NCBI GenBank assembly: GCA_011754535.1
Contig: JAAQVN010000001.1
Location: 558,001 to 622,000, forward strand
Direction: 5' to 3'
Length of the DNA stretch: 64,000 nucleotides
Origin: Enterobacter asburiae
GTDB taxonomy: Bacteria > Pseudomonadota > Gammaproteobacteria > Enterobacterales > Enterobacteriaceae
Part shown: positions 52,819-60,814 of the stretch, in pieces
Position numbering within the stretch: position 1 is the stretch's first letter
Layout: the number at the start of each line of letters is the position of its first letter
Notes under the pieces: generated by a model
The model's input: only the letters and a program-made list of their open reading frames with translations
Databases searched by the model: none
What the model was told of the DNA's origin: nothing
Position numbers and translations under genes: made by a program

Positions 52819-54429
52819 ATGGAAATCACTAACCCAATCCTGACCGGCTTCAACCCGGACCCGTCCTTGTGCCGCCAGGGCGAGGACTACTACATCGCCA
52901 CCTCGACCTTCGAGTGGTTCCCGGGCGTGCGCATCTACCACTCCCGCGACCTGAAAAACTGGTCGCTGGTCAGCACCCCGCTGGACCGCGTGTCGATGCT
53001 GGACATGAAGGGCAACCCGGACTCCGGCGGCATCTGGGCGCCGTGCCTGAGCTACGCCGACGGCAAATTCTGGCTGCTCTACACCGACGTGAAGATTGTC
53101 GACTCGCCGTGGAAAAACGGCCGCAACTTCCTTGTCACCGCGCCCTCCATTGAGGGACCGTGGAGCGAGCCGATCCCGATGGGCAACGGTGGGTTTGACC
53201 CGTCCCTTTTCCACGACGACGATGGCCGCAAATACTATATCTACCGCCCGTGGGGGCCGCGTCACCACAGCAACCCGCACAACACCATCGTGTTGCAGGC
53301 GTTTGACCCGCAGACCGGCACGCTCTCGCCCGAGCGCAAAACCCTGTTTACCGGCACGCCGCTCTGCTACACCGAAGGGGCGCACCTGTATCGCCACGCG
53401 GGATGGTACTACCTGATGGTCGCCGAGGGCGGCACCAGCTACGAGCACGCCGTCGTGGTGCTGCGTTCCAAAAATATCGACGGGCCATACGAGCTGCACC
53501 CGGACGTGACGATGATGACCAGCTGGCACCTGCCGGAGAACCCGCTGCAGAAGAGCGGCCACGGCTCGCTGCTGCAGACCCACACCGGAGAGTGGTACAT
53601 GGCCTACCTCACCAGCCGCCCGCTGCGCCTTCCCGGCGTACCGCTGCTGGCCTCCGGCGGACGCGGCTACTGTCCGCTGGGGCGCGAGACCGGCATCGCC
53701 CGCATTGAGTGGCGCGACGGCTGGCCGTACGTGGAAGGCGGCAAGCACGCGCAGCTGACCGTGCCCGGCCCGCAGATGGCCGAGCAGCCAGCAGCCGTTC
53801 AGGCCACCTGGCGGGACGATTTCGACGGCAACACGCTTGATCCAGAGCTGCAGACCCTGCGCATTCCGTTCGACGACACCCTCGGCTCGCTCACCGCGCG
53901 CCCGGGCTACTTACGGCTCTACGGCAACGACTCGCTCAACTCGACCTTTACCCAGTCGACCGTGGCGCGCCGCTGGCAGCACTTCGCCTTCCGTTCAGAA
54001 ACGCGGATGCAGTTCTCGCCGGTCCACTTCCAGCAGAGCGCGGGGCTGACCTGCTACTACAACAGCAAAAACTGGAGCTACTGCTTTGTGGACTACGAGG
54101 AGGGGCAGGGCAGAACCATCAAGGTTATTCAGCTCGACCACAACGTGCCGTCGTGGCCGCTGCACGAGCAGCCCATTCCGGTGCCGGAACATGCGGAGAG
54201 CGTCTGGCTGCGGGTGGACGTGGACAGGCTGGTCTACCGCTATAGCTATTCGTTCGACGGCGAGACGTGGCACGCCGTGCCGGTAACCTATGAGGCGTGG
54301 AAGCTATCGGATGACTACATCGGCGGGCGCGGCTTCTTCACCGGCGCGTTTGTGGGGCTGCACTGCGAGGACATCAGCGGCGACGGTTGTCACGCAGACT
54401 TCGACTACTTCACCTACGAGCCGGCCTGA
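52819..54429 (+). CDS. yagH: Beta-xylosidase GH43 YagH
   Basis: Glycoside hydrolase family 43 subfamily 11, 536 residues, no signal peptide. The three GH43 carboxylates are in place: D14 (GFNPDPSLCRQ), D126 (GGFDPSLFHDDD) and E185 (CYTEGAHLY). A C-terminal beta-sandwich domain follows from about 325. It releases xylose from short xylosides imported by YagG. Near identical to E. coli YagH. Confidence 0.94.
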   Translation: MEITNPILTGFNPDPSLCRQGEDYYIATSTFEWFPGVRIYHSRDLKNWSLVSTPLDRVSMLDMKGNPDSGGIWAPCLSYADGKFWLLYTDVKIVDSPWKNGRNFLVTAPSIEGPWSEPIPMGNGGFDPSLFHDDDGRKYYIYRPWGPRHHSNPHNTIVLQAFDPQTGTLSPERKTLFTGTPLCYTEGAHLYRHAGWYYLMVAEGGTSYEHAVVVLRSKNIDGPYELHPDVTMMTSWHLPENPLQKSGHGSLLQTHTGEWYMAYLTSRPLRLPGVPLLASGGRGYCPLGRETGIARIEWRDGWPYVEGGKHAQLTVPGPQMAEQPAAVQATWRDDFDGNTLDPELQTLRIPFDDTLGSLTARPGYLRLYGNDSLNSTFTQSTVARRWQHFAFRSETRMQFSPVHFQQSAGLTCYYNSKNWSYCFVDYEEGQGRTIKVIQLDHNVPSWPLHEQPIPVPEHAESVWLRVDVDRLVYRYSYSFDGETWHAVPVTYEAWKLSDDYIGGRGFFTGAFVGLHCEDISGDGCHADFDYFTYEPA

Positions 54430-54433
54430 CGGC

Positions 54434-55192
54434 TCAGGCCGGGTAGCCCAGCGCGCGTGACAGCGCGAGCCCGGCCTGCTGAAGCTGCTCGCGGAAGCGG
54501 GCCAGCTCGGCGTCGTCCACGCGGGAGGTCAGCGTCGACAGGCTCAGGGCGGCGATGACGCGGGACTCGTGGTTCCACACCGGGACCGCCACGCAGCGCA
54601 CGCCCTGCTCGTTCTCTTCGCGGTCCAGGGCGTAACCCTGCTCGCGGGTCTGCGCCAGCGCGCTCATTAAGGCTTCGCGAGAGGCGAGGGTTGCGGGCGT
54701 AAAGGTAGTGTACTGATAGCCCTCCAGCAGGGCGTTCAGCTCGGTCTCGCCCAGCCAGGCAATCAACACCTTGCCGATGGCGGTGGCGTGAACCGGCAGA
54801 CGGCGGCCGATGCGCGAATAGGCGATGGCGGCCAGCTTGCCTTCAATCTTCTCGATATAAACCCCTTCACGCCCGTCCAGGATCCCCAGATGGGTGGTCT
54901 GCCCGGTACGCTGGGACAGCTCCGTCAGCCAGCCTTTCGCCTTCTGACGAATATCGATGGAGCCCACGACAAAATGACCGCGCTCGACCAGCTTCATGCC
55001 GAGGCGATATTTACCGTTCTCCGGGTTCTGATCGATATAGCCGTGAAGCTGCAGGGTTTTCAGCAGCGAGTGGAGGGTACTCTTGCTCAGCCCCATCAGT
55101 TTGCTGATGTCGGTGATCTTAAGCTCGGTGGCCTGCTCGTTGAACAGGTCGAGGATCTGCAACGCACGTTCAACAGACTGAATAATCGGCAT
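54434..55192 (-). CDS. xynR: IclR-family repressor XynR (YagI)
   Basis: Regulator of 252 residues. N-terminal winged helix (SVERALQILDLFNEQATELK, LMGLSKSTLHSLLKTLQLHG) and C-terminal IclR ligand domain. In E. coli K-12 XynR (YagI) represses yagEF and yagGH in response to xylonate. It converges on yagH with 4 bp between stop codons. The inverted repeat at 48267-48283 is the likely target. Confidence 0.94.
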   Translation of the reverse strand: MPIIQSVERALQILDLFNEQATELKITDISKLMGLSKSTLHSLLKTLQLHGYIDQNPENGKYRLGMKLVERGHFVVGSIDIRQKAKGWLTELSQRTGQTTHLGILDGREGVYIEKIEGKLAAIAYSRIGRRLPVHATAIGKVLIAWLGETELNALLEGYQYTTFTPATLASREALMSALAQTREQGYALDREENEQGVRCVAVPVWNHESRVIAALSLSTLTSRVDDAELARFREQLQQAGLALSRALGYPA

Positions 55193-55273
55193 AATGCTGG
55201 CATGTCCACGCTGGAATTAAGGCGAAAACGTACCTTTTTCGGGGTGAAAAATCAATGAAATGGAGCCGATGTT

Positions 55274-55308
55274 CTCCCTCTCCCTGTGGGAGAGGGCCGG
55301 GGTGAGGG
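55274..55308. repeat. CCCTC/GAGGG intergenic repeat, copy 8
   Basis: CTCCCTCTCCCTGTGGGAGA followed by GGGCCGGGGTGAGGG, then CACCAGACCGCA shared with copy 7. Single unit between xynR and the immunity-like gene. Confidence 0.85.
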
Positions 55309-55366
55309 CACCAGACCGCATCGCAGCCCGGCAACAAAGGCGGCTCCATTATTGTTAGCGGGGGCA

Positions 55367-55801
55367 TCAATTATTATCCCGAGCGGCGACAGACTGAATT
55401 TTCCAGATCCCATCTTCTTTAACCATACAATCAATGACTGTGTGCTGGGTCTTTTTGCCAAACGTGATATTCACGTTTACACAGACTGGGTCTGAATCAT
55501 ACGAATCAATAGCTACATTCTCAGCCCAGTCCTCGCCGATATATTGCGATTTCATAAAAAAATCAGCCTCGTAAAATTCAGCGTCGGCATAACGGGGATC
55601 GGCTGCATGACGTAATTTTTTCATGGTGCTGGCCGTAACGAACTTATCGATTTCGTTTCCCTGTTGAATAGGATAACGATCGTTGTTCACCTGTTTGACG
55701 TACCAGCGATTGAATTCAAGGGCGCGCTGCATCGGTATCTGAAAATCTTCGGCCCCCAATGCTGCTGTGCTGAATAATACAATTAAGATGAGCTTATTCA
55801 T
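55367..55801 (-). CDS. Putative periplasmic immunity protein (DUF3828-like)
   Basis: Protein of 144 residues with an N-terminal signal peptide (MNKLILIVLFSTAALGA), so probably periplasmic. The mature part resembles the DUF3828/YbjP-YqhG fold by pattern (residues about 35-140: FNRWYVKQVNNDRYPIQQGN, then YADAEFYEADFFMKSQ and VCVNVNITFGKKTQHTVIDC). It starts one base after the stop codon of a CHAP-type amidase gene, the arrangement of a type VI secretion amidase effector and its immunity protein. Family and role are inferred from this context. Confidence 0.72.
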   Translation of the reverse strand: MNKLILIVLFSTAALGAEDFQIPMQRALEFNRWYVKQVNNDRYPIQQGNEIDKFVTASTMKKLRHAADPRYADAEFYEADFFMKSQYIGEDWAENVAIDSYDSDPVCVNVNITFGKKTQHTVIDCMVKEDGIWKIQSVAARDNN

Positions 55802-55802
55802 A

Positions 55803-56165
55803 TTAGTAATGCCTGTATAAGGTTACGGCAGGCTGGAGTTGGCGATACGTTGGCCCCGGGTACAGTGTTCTCTGTTTAAAATCTGAATACCAGGTTCCAG
55901 CGCCATCGTAAATACAGACATGCCCGTACTGATTCGGGCCGGGCAAGGCATCAATCACCGCGATATCCCCCTCTATGGGAGTGCCATAGACTTTTGTGAA
56001 CCCTGCTTTTTCAAGAGAACGCCAGAAATCCTTAGCGTTTGCCCCTTAGATTTTAAGCCCTCCGGCTCGAATAGCGGCGGCGATTGCACGAGCGCAATAG
56101 TGTCCAGTATGGGTTAGTGCGTGGCTACGGGCGTATGACACAGCTTCATGCTTATTCCATGACAT
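55803..56165 (-). pseudogene. CHAP/NlpC-P60-type amidase (Tae-like effector), broken by a nonsense codon
   Basis: From an ATG at 56165 the frame encodes 120 positions, interrupted by TAA at codon 40 (56046-56048). Otherwise it is a complete small cysteine peptidase: catalytic Cys24 in GHYCARAIAAAIRAGG and His82 in NQYGHVCIYDG, ending TLYPGPTYRQLQP and TLYRHY. This pattern is that of peptidoglycan amidases delivered by type VI secretion (Tae group). The single stop separates the cysteine from the histidine, so no active enzyme can be made without readthrough. A downstream immunity-like gene is intact. Confidence 0.75.
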
Positions 56166-56385
56166 AAATAATCCTTATTAACGAAATGCAGCAATAAGGA
56201 AATATTACGCCGATAATATACGGTGTTTTGTAATTGATAATGACCTGATATTAACCATTATCTACTCAGTAAATAATGGTTAATAAAAATATAAATTCTT
56301 ATTATGGTTAATGCCTATCTGAGAAAGCGTCAGTAAAATGAATTTTTCTGCCCGACGATAACGCTGTTGTCGTTTTTAGTGTTTT

Positions 56386-56420
56386 CTCCCTCTCCCTGTG
56401 GGAGAGGGCCGGGGTGAGGG
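56386..56420. repeat. CCCTC/GAGGG intergenic repeat, copy 9
   Basis: CTCCCTCTCCCTGTGGGAGA then GGGCCGGGGTGAGGG, followed by CACCA as at copies 7 and 8. It lies 22 bp beyond the argI stop codon. The preceding 56166-56380 stretch is AT-rich and shows no gene. Confidence 0.85.
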
Positions 56421-56442
56421 CACCAACGCGCAGAGGACCCAA

Positions 56443-57447
56443 TCACTCCCCAAGCGTCGCCACCATCACCGCCTTAATCGTATGCATCCGGTTTTCCGCC
56501 TGATCGAACACGATGCTTGCCGCCGACTCAAATACCTCGTCCGTCACTTCCATTCCGCCGTGCAGATCGAACTCTTTCGCCATCTGCTTGCCGAGCGTGG
56601 TCTGGTCGTCATGGAACGCCGGCAGACAGTGCAGGAACTTCACGTCCGGGTTGCCGGTCAGCGCCATCATCTGCGCGTTCACCTGATACCCGCGCAGCAG
56701 CGCAATCCGCTCCGCCCACTTCTCTTTGGCTTCGCCCATCGACACCCACACGTCGGTATAGATGAAGTCCGCGCCCTTCACGCCCGCCGCCACGTCTTCG
56801 GTCAGGGTGATCTTCCCGCCGTGCTTCTCCGCCAGTGCGCTGCACTCCGCCACCAGGCTCTCTTCCGGCCAGCAGGCTTTCGGGGCCACCAGGCGCAGAT
56901 CCAGCCCGGTCAGCGCCGCCGCTTCCAGCATCGAGTTGCCCATGTTGTTGCGCGCGTCGCCCGCGTAGACCAGCGTCATCTCGTTAAACGCCTTGCCCGG
57001 CAGGTGCTCCTGCATGGTCAGCAGGTCCGCCAGCAGCTGGGTCGGGTGGAACTCGTTGGTCAGCCCGTTCCACACCGGCACGCCCGCGTACTGCGCCAGC
57101 GTCTCGACCACTTCCTGGCCGTGGCCGCGATACTGAATGCCGTCGTACATCCGCCCGAGCACGCGCGCGGTGTCCTTAATTGACTCTTTATGCCCAATCT
57201 GGCTGCCGCTCGGCCCTAAATAGGTGACGCGCGCGCCCTGGTCAAATGCGGCAACTTCGAAAGAGCAACGGGTACGGGTCGAGTCTTTTTCGAAGATGAG
57301 CGCGATGTTTTTACCGGTAAGTTTCTGTACTTCCTTGCCATTTTTTTTATCGGCCTTGAGCTGTGCGGCAAGGGTCAGCAGAGAAGTGAACTGTGCAGGG
57401 GTAAAGTCGAGCAGTTTCAGAAAGTGTTTTTTGTATAAATCGGACAT
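56443..57447 (-). CDS. argI: Anabolic ornithine carbamoyltransferase (ArgF-type sequence)
   Basis: OTCase of 334 residues that makes citrulline from ornithine and carbamoyl phosphate for arginine synthesis. Carbamoyl-phosphate loop [20 protein letters not shown]; ornithine/cysteine motif [11 protein letters not shown]. The N-terminus [20 protein letters not shown] agrees, as recalled, with E. coli K-12 ArgF rather than ArgI ([20 protein letters not shown]), although the locus beside rraB and miaE is that of argI. Two ARG boxes overlap its promoter, so ArgR represses it. Confidence 0.95.
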   Translation of the reverse strand: MSDLYKKHFLKLLDFTPAQFTSLLTLAAQLKADKKNGKEVQKLTGKNIALIFEKDSTRTRCSFEVAAFDQGARVTYLGPSGSQIGHKESIKDTARVLGRMYDGIQYRGHGQEVVETLAQYAGVPVWNGLTNEFHPTQLLADLLTMQEHLPGKAFNEMTLVYAGDARNNMGNSMLEAAALTGLDLRLVAPKACWPEESLVAECSALAEKHGGKITLTEDVAAGVKGADFIYTDVWVSMGEAKEKWAERIALLRGYQVNAQMMALTGNPDVKFLHCLPAFHDDQTTLGKQMAKEFDLHGGMEVTDEVFESAASIVFDQAENRMHTIKAVMVATLGE

Positions 57448-57474
57448 TTTATCCTCACATGGCGAACGCCACTT

Positions 57475-57513
57475 ATTGAATTAAAATTCACTTTATATGT
57501 GTAATTATTCATT
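57475..57513. promoter_or_regulatory. Tandem ARG boxes of argI
   Basis: Box 1 ATTGAATTAAAATTCACT at 57475-57492 matches the ArgR consensus TGAAT-W4-ATTCA perfectly. After three bases, box 2 TATGTGTAATTATTCATT at 57496-57513 matches one half well. An 18-3-18 layout is standard for hexameric ArgR. Confidence 0.92.
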
Positions 57514-57611
57514 TGCAACCCCGTTTCACAAATCTTTCCAACAAAGGTGGAGGCAAACCCGTCCGTGTGTGAAAATAGAAGTATCTGCCGCACTTTAAAG
57601 AGGATTGAGCC

Positions 57612-58028
57612 ATGGCAAACCCGGAACACCTGGAAGAGCAACGCGAAGAGACGCGTCTGATTATTGAAGAGCTGCTGGAAGACGGTAGCGATCCGGACGC
57701 GCTGTACACCATCGAGCACCATTTCTCTGCGGATGATTTCGACGCGCTGGAAAAAATGGCCGTGGAAGCCTTCAAGCTGGGTTACGAAGTGACCGAGCCG
57801 GAAGAGCTGGAAGTGGAAGAGGGCGACACCGTCATCTGCTGCGACATCCTGAGCGAGGGCGCGCTGAAGGCGGAGCTTATCGACGCGCAGGTAGAACAGC
57901 TGATGAACCTGGCCGAGAAGTTTGACGTGGAATACGACGGCTGGGGAACCTACTTCGAAGATCCGAACGGCGAAGAAGGCGACGACGAAGATTACGTCGA
58001 CGAAGACGACGACGGCGTGCGTCACTAA
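57612..58028 (+). CDS. rraB: Ribonuclease E inhibitor RraB
   Basis: Acidic protein of 138 residues that binds RNase E and modulates the degradosome. It matches E. coli RraB from [20 protein letters not shown] to the C-terminal acidic tail ([18 protein letters not shown]). Divergent from argI, 164 bp apart. RBS AGAGGA upstream. Followed by a strong terminator. Confidence 0.97.
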   Translation: MANPEHLEEQREETRLIIEELLEDGSDPDALYTIEHHFSADDFDALEKMAVEAFKLGYEVTEPEELEVEEGDTVICCDILSEGALKAELIDAQVEQLMNLAEKFDVEYDGWGTYFEDPNGEEGDDEDYVDEDDDGVRH

Positions 58029-58037
58029 GCGTTTCAG

Positions 58038-58062
58038 GCGGTGGCCCGCGCCACCGCTTTTT
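58038..58062 (+). terminator. Rho-independent terminator of rraB
   Basis: GCGGTGG-CCCGCG-CCACCGC followed by five T residues, 10 bp after the rraB stop and 13 bp before the miaE start codon. Confidence 0.9.
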
Positions 58063-58074
58063 CAAGGCAGAACC

Positions 58075-58833
58075 ATGGATTACCCGCAGATACTCGCCCC
58101 CGTACTCAACTTCCTCCAGTGCCCGACCCCGCAAGCATGGATTGATAAAGCCCGCGACCCGGCGAACCTGCCGCTGCTGCTCACCGACCACATGGTGTGC
58201 GAGCTCAAGGCCGCCCAGACCGCGCTGCTGCTGGTGCGTAAATACGTCGCCGACGAAAGCGGTGCAGACGCGCTGCTCGACTGGCTCAAACCCTACGAAC
58301 AGTTCACCTTCCGCGACGGCCCGGAGCCGGACTTCATCGCCCTGCACAGGCAGATTGGCAAAAGCGTGATGCCCAAAACCGACGACCCGTGGGGCCAGCG
58401 GCTTATCGACAGCATGGTGCTGCTGATTAAAGAGGAGCTGCACCACTTCTGGCAGGTGCGCGAGGCGATGCTGGCGCGCGATATTCCCTACGTCAAAATT
58501 ACCGCCAGCCGCTACGCCAAAGGGATGCTGAAGGAAGTGCGTACCCACGAACCGCTGACGCTGATCGACAAGCTCATCTGCGGCGCCTACATCGAAGCCC
58601 GCTCCTGCGAACGCTTCGCCGCGCTGGCTCCGTTCCTCGACGACGACCTGCAGAAGTTTTATCTCTCGCTGCTGCGCTCGGAAGCGCGCCACTATCAGGA
58701 CTACCTGATGCTGGCACAGCAGGTGAGCGACGACGATATCTCACCGCGCATACAGCTTTTTGGCGAAATTGAAGCCACACTTATCTCGACACCGGACCAC
58801 GAGTTTCGCTTCCACAGCGGCGTGCCGGTGTAA
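58075..58833 (+). CDS. miaE: tRNA-(ms2io6A)-hydroxylase MiaE
   Basis: Di-iron monooxygenase of 252 residues that hydroxylates the isopentenyl side chain of ms2i6A37 in tRNAs reading UNN codons. Ferritin-like four-helix bundle with iron ligands in KEELHHFWQVRE and RSEARHYQDYL. Start MDYPQILAPVLNFLQ by comparison with Salmonella MiaE. MiaE is present in Salmonella, Klebsiella and Enterobacter but missing in E. coli K-12. It probably needs readthrough from rraB or a promoter inside it. Confidence 0.95.
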   Translation: MDYPQILAPVLNFLQCPTPQAWIDKARDPANLPLLLTDHMVCELKAAQTALLLVRKYVADESGADALLDWLKPYEQFTFRDGPEPDFIALHRQIGKSVMPKTDDPWGQRLIDSMVLLIKEELHHFWQVREAMLARDIPYVKITASRYAKGMLKEVRTHEPLTLIDKLICGAYIEARSCERFAALAPFLDDDLQKFYLSLLRSEARHYQDYLMLAQQVSDDDISPRIQLFGEIEATLISTPDHEFRFHSGVPV

Positions 58834-58863
58834 ACCGGCACAACTCAAGGATAAGGATGCGAG

Positions 58864-59586
58864 ATGAATAAAACGTGGACCCGTATTGTGATTGTCGTCG
58901 TCGCGGCCGCCGCCGTGGCGTTCTGGGTATTTTTCGATAAGCAGCGTGCTCCGGAACGGCAGATGGATAACGCCCTCAACGCGATGCCCGCCTGGCAGGT
59001 TATTAAGGAGCAGGAGCCCGCGCTGCATCAGCGTATCCTCGACCAGATGGCCGCCCTGCAAAAAGCGGGCGAGCCGGAGCAGCAGATTATCGACACCATC
59101 CAGCCGCAGATCCTGCATCTGCAGATGTCGCGCCTGCAAAACGCCCCGGATGCCAACGTGGTGAACTACATGACCATCAATATGGAGCAGACCGCCGCCA
59201 TCCAGAAGGTGAGCGACGACGCCTGCTTCCGCTTCCTCTACCCAATGGTGAAGGGCGGCGTGAACCCGATGCGTATGCTGGATAAAGACCTGATGGCGCG
59301 GCGCATGCAGGCCGACGCTGACATGATGCGTGCGGCCTACGGCAAAAACCGCCACACCGTGACCCCTGCCGAACGCGAGGCGGCCGTCGAGGACGTGCGA
59401 CCGATTATGAAGGCGCTTGCCGATAAGTACGGCGAGGACATCCAGCTGCTGCAGATGCCGGAGAAGGCGGCGGGCAAAGAGAAGCTCTCCTGCGATATGG
59501 TGCAGGAAATGTGGGTTAAGGTGCTGGCGCTGCCGGAGCAGAAGGCAGCGAGGGTGATTCGACTGGCGGTGTCTGAGCTGGAGTGA
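58864..59586 (+). CDS. Conserved membrane-anchored protein of unknown function
   Basis: Protein of 240 residues, not recognised. An N-terminal hydrophobic segment at about 8-24 (RIVIVVVAAAAVAFWVFF) acts as a membrane anchor or uncleaved signal. The rest is helical and hydrophilic, with a single pair of cysteines at about residues 121 and 215 (SDDACFRFLYPMVKGG and KLSCDMVQEMW) that could form a disulphide in the periplasm. It starts 30 bp after miaE and is likely cotranscribed. Position between miaE and leuX is the only context. Confidence 0.8.
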   Translation: MNKTWTRIVIVVVAAAAVAFWVFFDKQRAPERQMDNALNAMPAWQVIKEQEPALHQRILDQMAALQKAGEPEQQIIDTIQPQILHLQMSRLQNAPDANVVNYMTINMEQTAAIQKVSDDACFRFLYPMVKGGVNPMRMLDKDLMARRMQADADMMRAAYGKNRHTVTPAEREAAVEDVRPIMKALADKYGEDIQLLQMPEKAAGKEKLSCDMVQEMWVKVLALPEQKAARVIRLAVSELE

Positions 59587-59637
59587 CAAAGGGCGCTGGT
59601 TTTTTGGGCACTTAGCGCGGGTTTAGCGCGTCGTCGC

Positions 59638-59665
59638 TTGCATGGCGGCGCGCGACAGGTATAAT
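59638..59665 (+). promoter_or_regulatory. Promoter of leuX
   Basis: TTGCAT at 59638-59643 and a perfect TATAAT at 59660-59665, spacing 16 bp. The tRNA begins 28 bp after the -10. Confidence 0.8.
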
Positions 59666-59692
59666 CCACAACGTTTCCGCATCCCCTTCAGT

Positions 59693-59777
59693 GCCGAAGT
59701 GGCGAAATCGGTAGACGCAGTTGATTCAAAATCAACCGTAGAAATACGTGCCGGTTCGAGTCCGGCCTTCGGCACCA
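59693..59777 (+). tRNA. leuX: tRNA-Leu (anticodon CAA)
   Basis: An 85-nt class II tRNA. Acceptor stem GCCGAAG pairs with CTTCGGC, followed by A and an encoded CCA. Anticodon CAA at 59727-59729 in the loop TTCAAAA, a long variable arm, and T arm with GGTTCGAGTCC. Sequence agrees with E. coli leuX, a frequent integration site of genomic islands; the AT-rich DNA that follows fits this. Confidence 0.97.
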
Positions 59778-59932
59778 AAAGATAGCAAATACGTTCAAAA
59801 AAATTCATCTCTTTTATTGAAATAATTTTAAGTATTTGTAGATTGCTTGAATATATATTTTTATGTATATCTTTATATAATTATATTCGTAATAAAAAAT
59901 AGATATGCTTATAATTAATTATAAAAATATGT

Positions 59933-60814
59933 TCAGAGCAAACCATTTCTCTTTAATTTATTAATTTCACTAAAAGTAATATCAGGCTTCAAGCCAGTCT
60001 TTAATAAATTTTTTGAATGAATTATTAGCTCGGAACCCTTATATTTGTTTTGAGCTGTGTAGGTTAATCCGAATGATTCAGGAATAAAATCAGAGTAGAT
60101 CTCACAGATTTCAGGGGTGTCATCATAAGTGACAATCCAGTGTTGTTTAATTTTTACTACACTTTCAAATAATTTATAATGGTCATCATGTTCAAAGAAA
60201 TTCTGATAAAGGCCTTTCCCCTTTATATAATAAGGAGGATCAATATTAATAAATGCTGGACCATCAATGTCGGGTATGAATTTTTCAATGTAATCAACAG
60301 CATCCATATTGCTTAGACGTATGGAATCTCTTTTGGCAGCTATAGCTAATATTTGTTCAACAAGTCTGTCTTTATTATATCTACAATGTAATTTATAGTT
60401 TCCATCTTGCTTTAATCCACCTATAACCCCTCCTTTAATAATGCCAGAACGGTTCGTTCGGTTAAGAAAGAACGTAGCGAATCCTAATTTTAAAAAATCA
60501 CTATTTTTTTCTTTATATATTGCACGTTGCTTATGCCATTCATCTATGGTCACTGGAGTGCTCTTAATCAATGAACATAGCTCATCTGTGCGATATAACA
60601 CGCAATGCCAAAACGCATGTATAGCCGGATCTAGATCATTTATATATACTTTCTGTACATGGTTATTTAGCAATAAATGCCAAGCAATCGCACATCCGCC
60701 AGCAAACGGTTCGACATATGACTCCCCCTCAAGATTGTTTAACTTGATTGTTTCCAGTACATATGCTGCTAACTTGGACTTTCCACCTGGGTATCTTAAG
60801 GGAGAGTAAAACAT
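59933..60814 (-). CDS. D12-class N6-adenine DNA methyltransferase
   Basis: Dam-like methylase of 293 residues. SAM-binding motif I is PYGGK-like at the start (SPLRYPGGKSKLA) with VEPFAGGCAIAWHLL, and the catalytic motif IV is DPPY (INIDPPYYIKGKGLY). Target sequence unknown. Codon use and base composition are AT-rich, unlike the chromosome around it, so it is acquired. Its start codon overlaps the stop codon of the ParB-like gene upstream (TAATG), which shows that the two act as a pair. No cognate restriction nuclease of classical type is evident between them. Confidence 0.9.
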   Translation of the reverse strand: MFYSPLRYPGGKSKLAAYVLETIKLNNLEGESYVEPFAGGCAIAWHLLLNNHVQKVYINDLDPAIHAFWHCVLYRTDELCSLIKSTPVTIDEWHKQRAIYKEKNSDFLKLGFATFFLNRTNRSGIIKGGVIGGLKQDGNYKLHCRYNKDRLVEQILAIAAKRDSIRLSNMDAVDYIEKFIPDIDGPAFINIDPPYYIKGKGLYQNFFEHDDHYKLFESVVKIKQHWIVTYDDTPEICEIYSDFIPESFGLTYTAQNKYKGSELIIHSKNLLKTGLKPDITFSEINKLKRNGLL

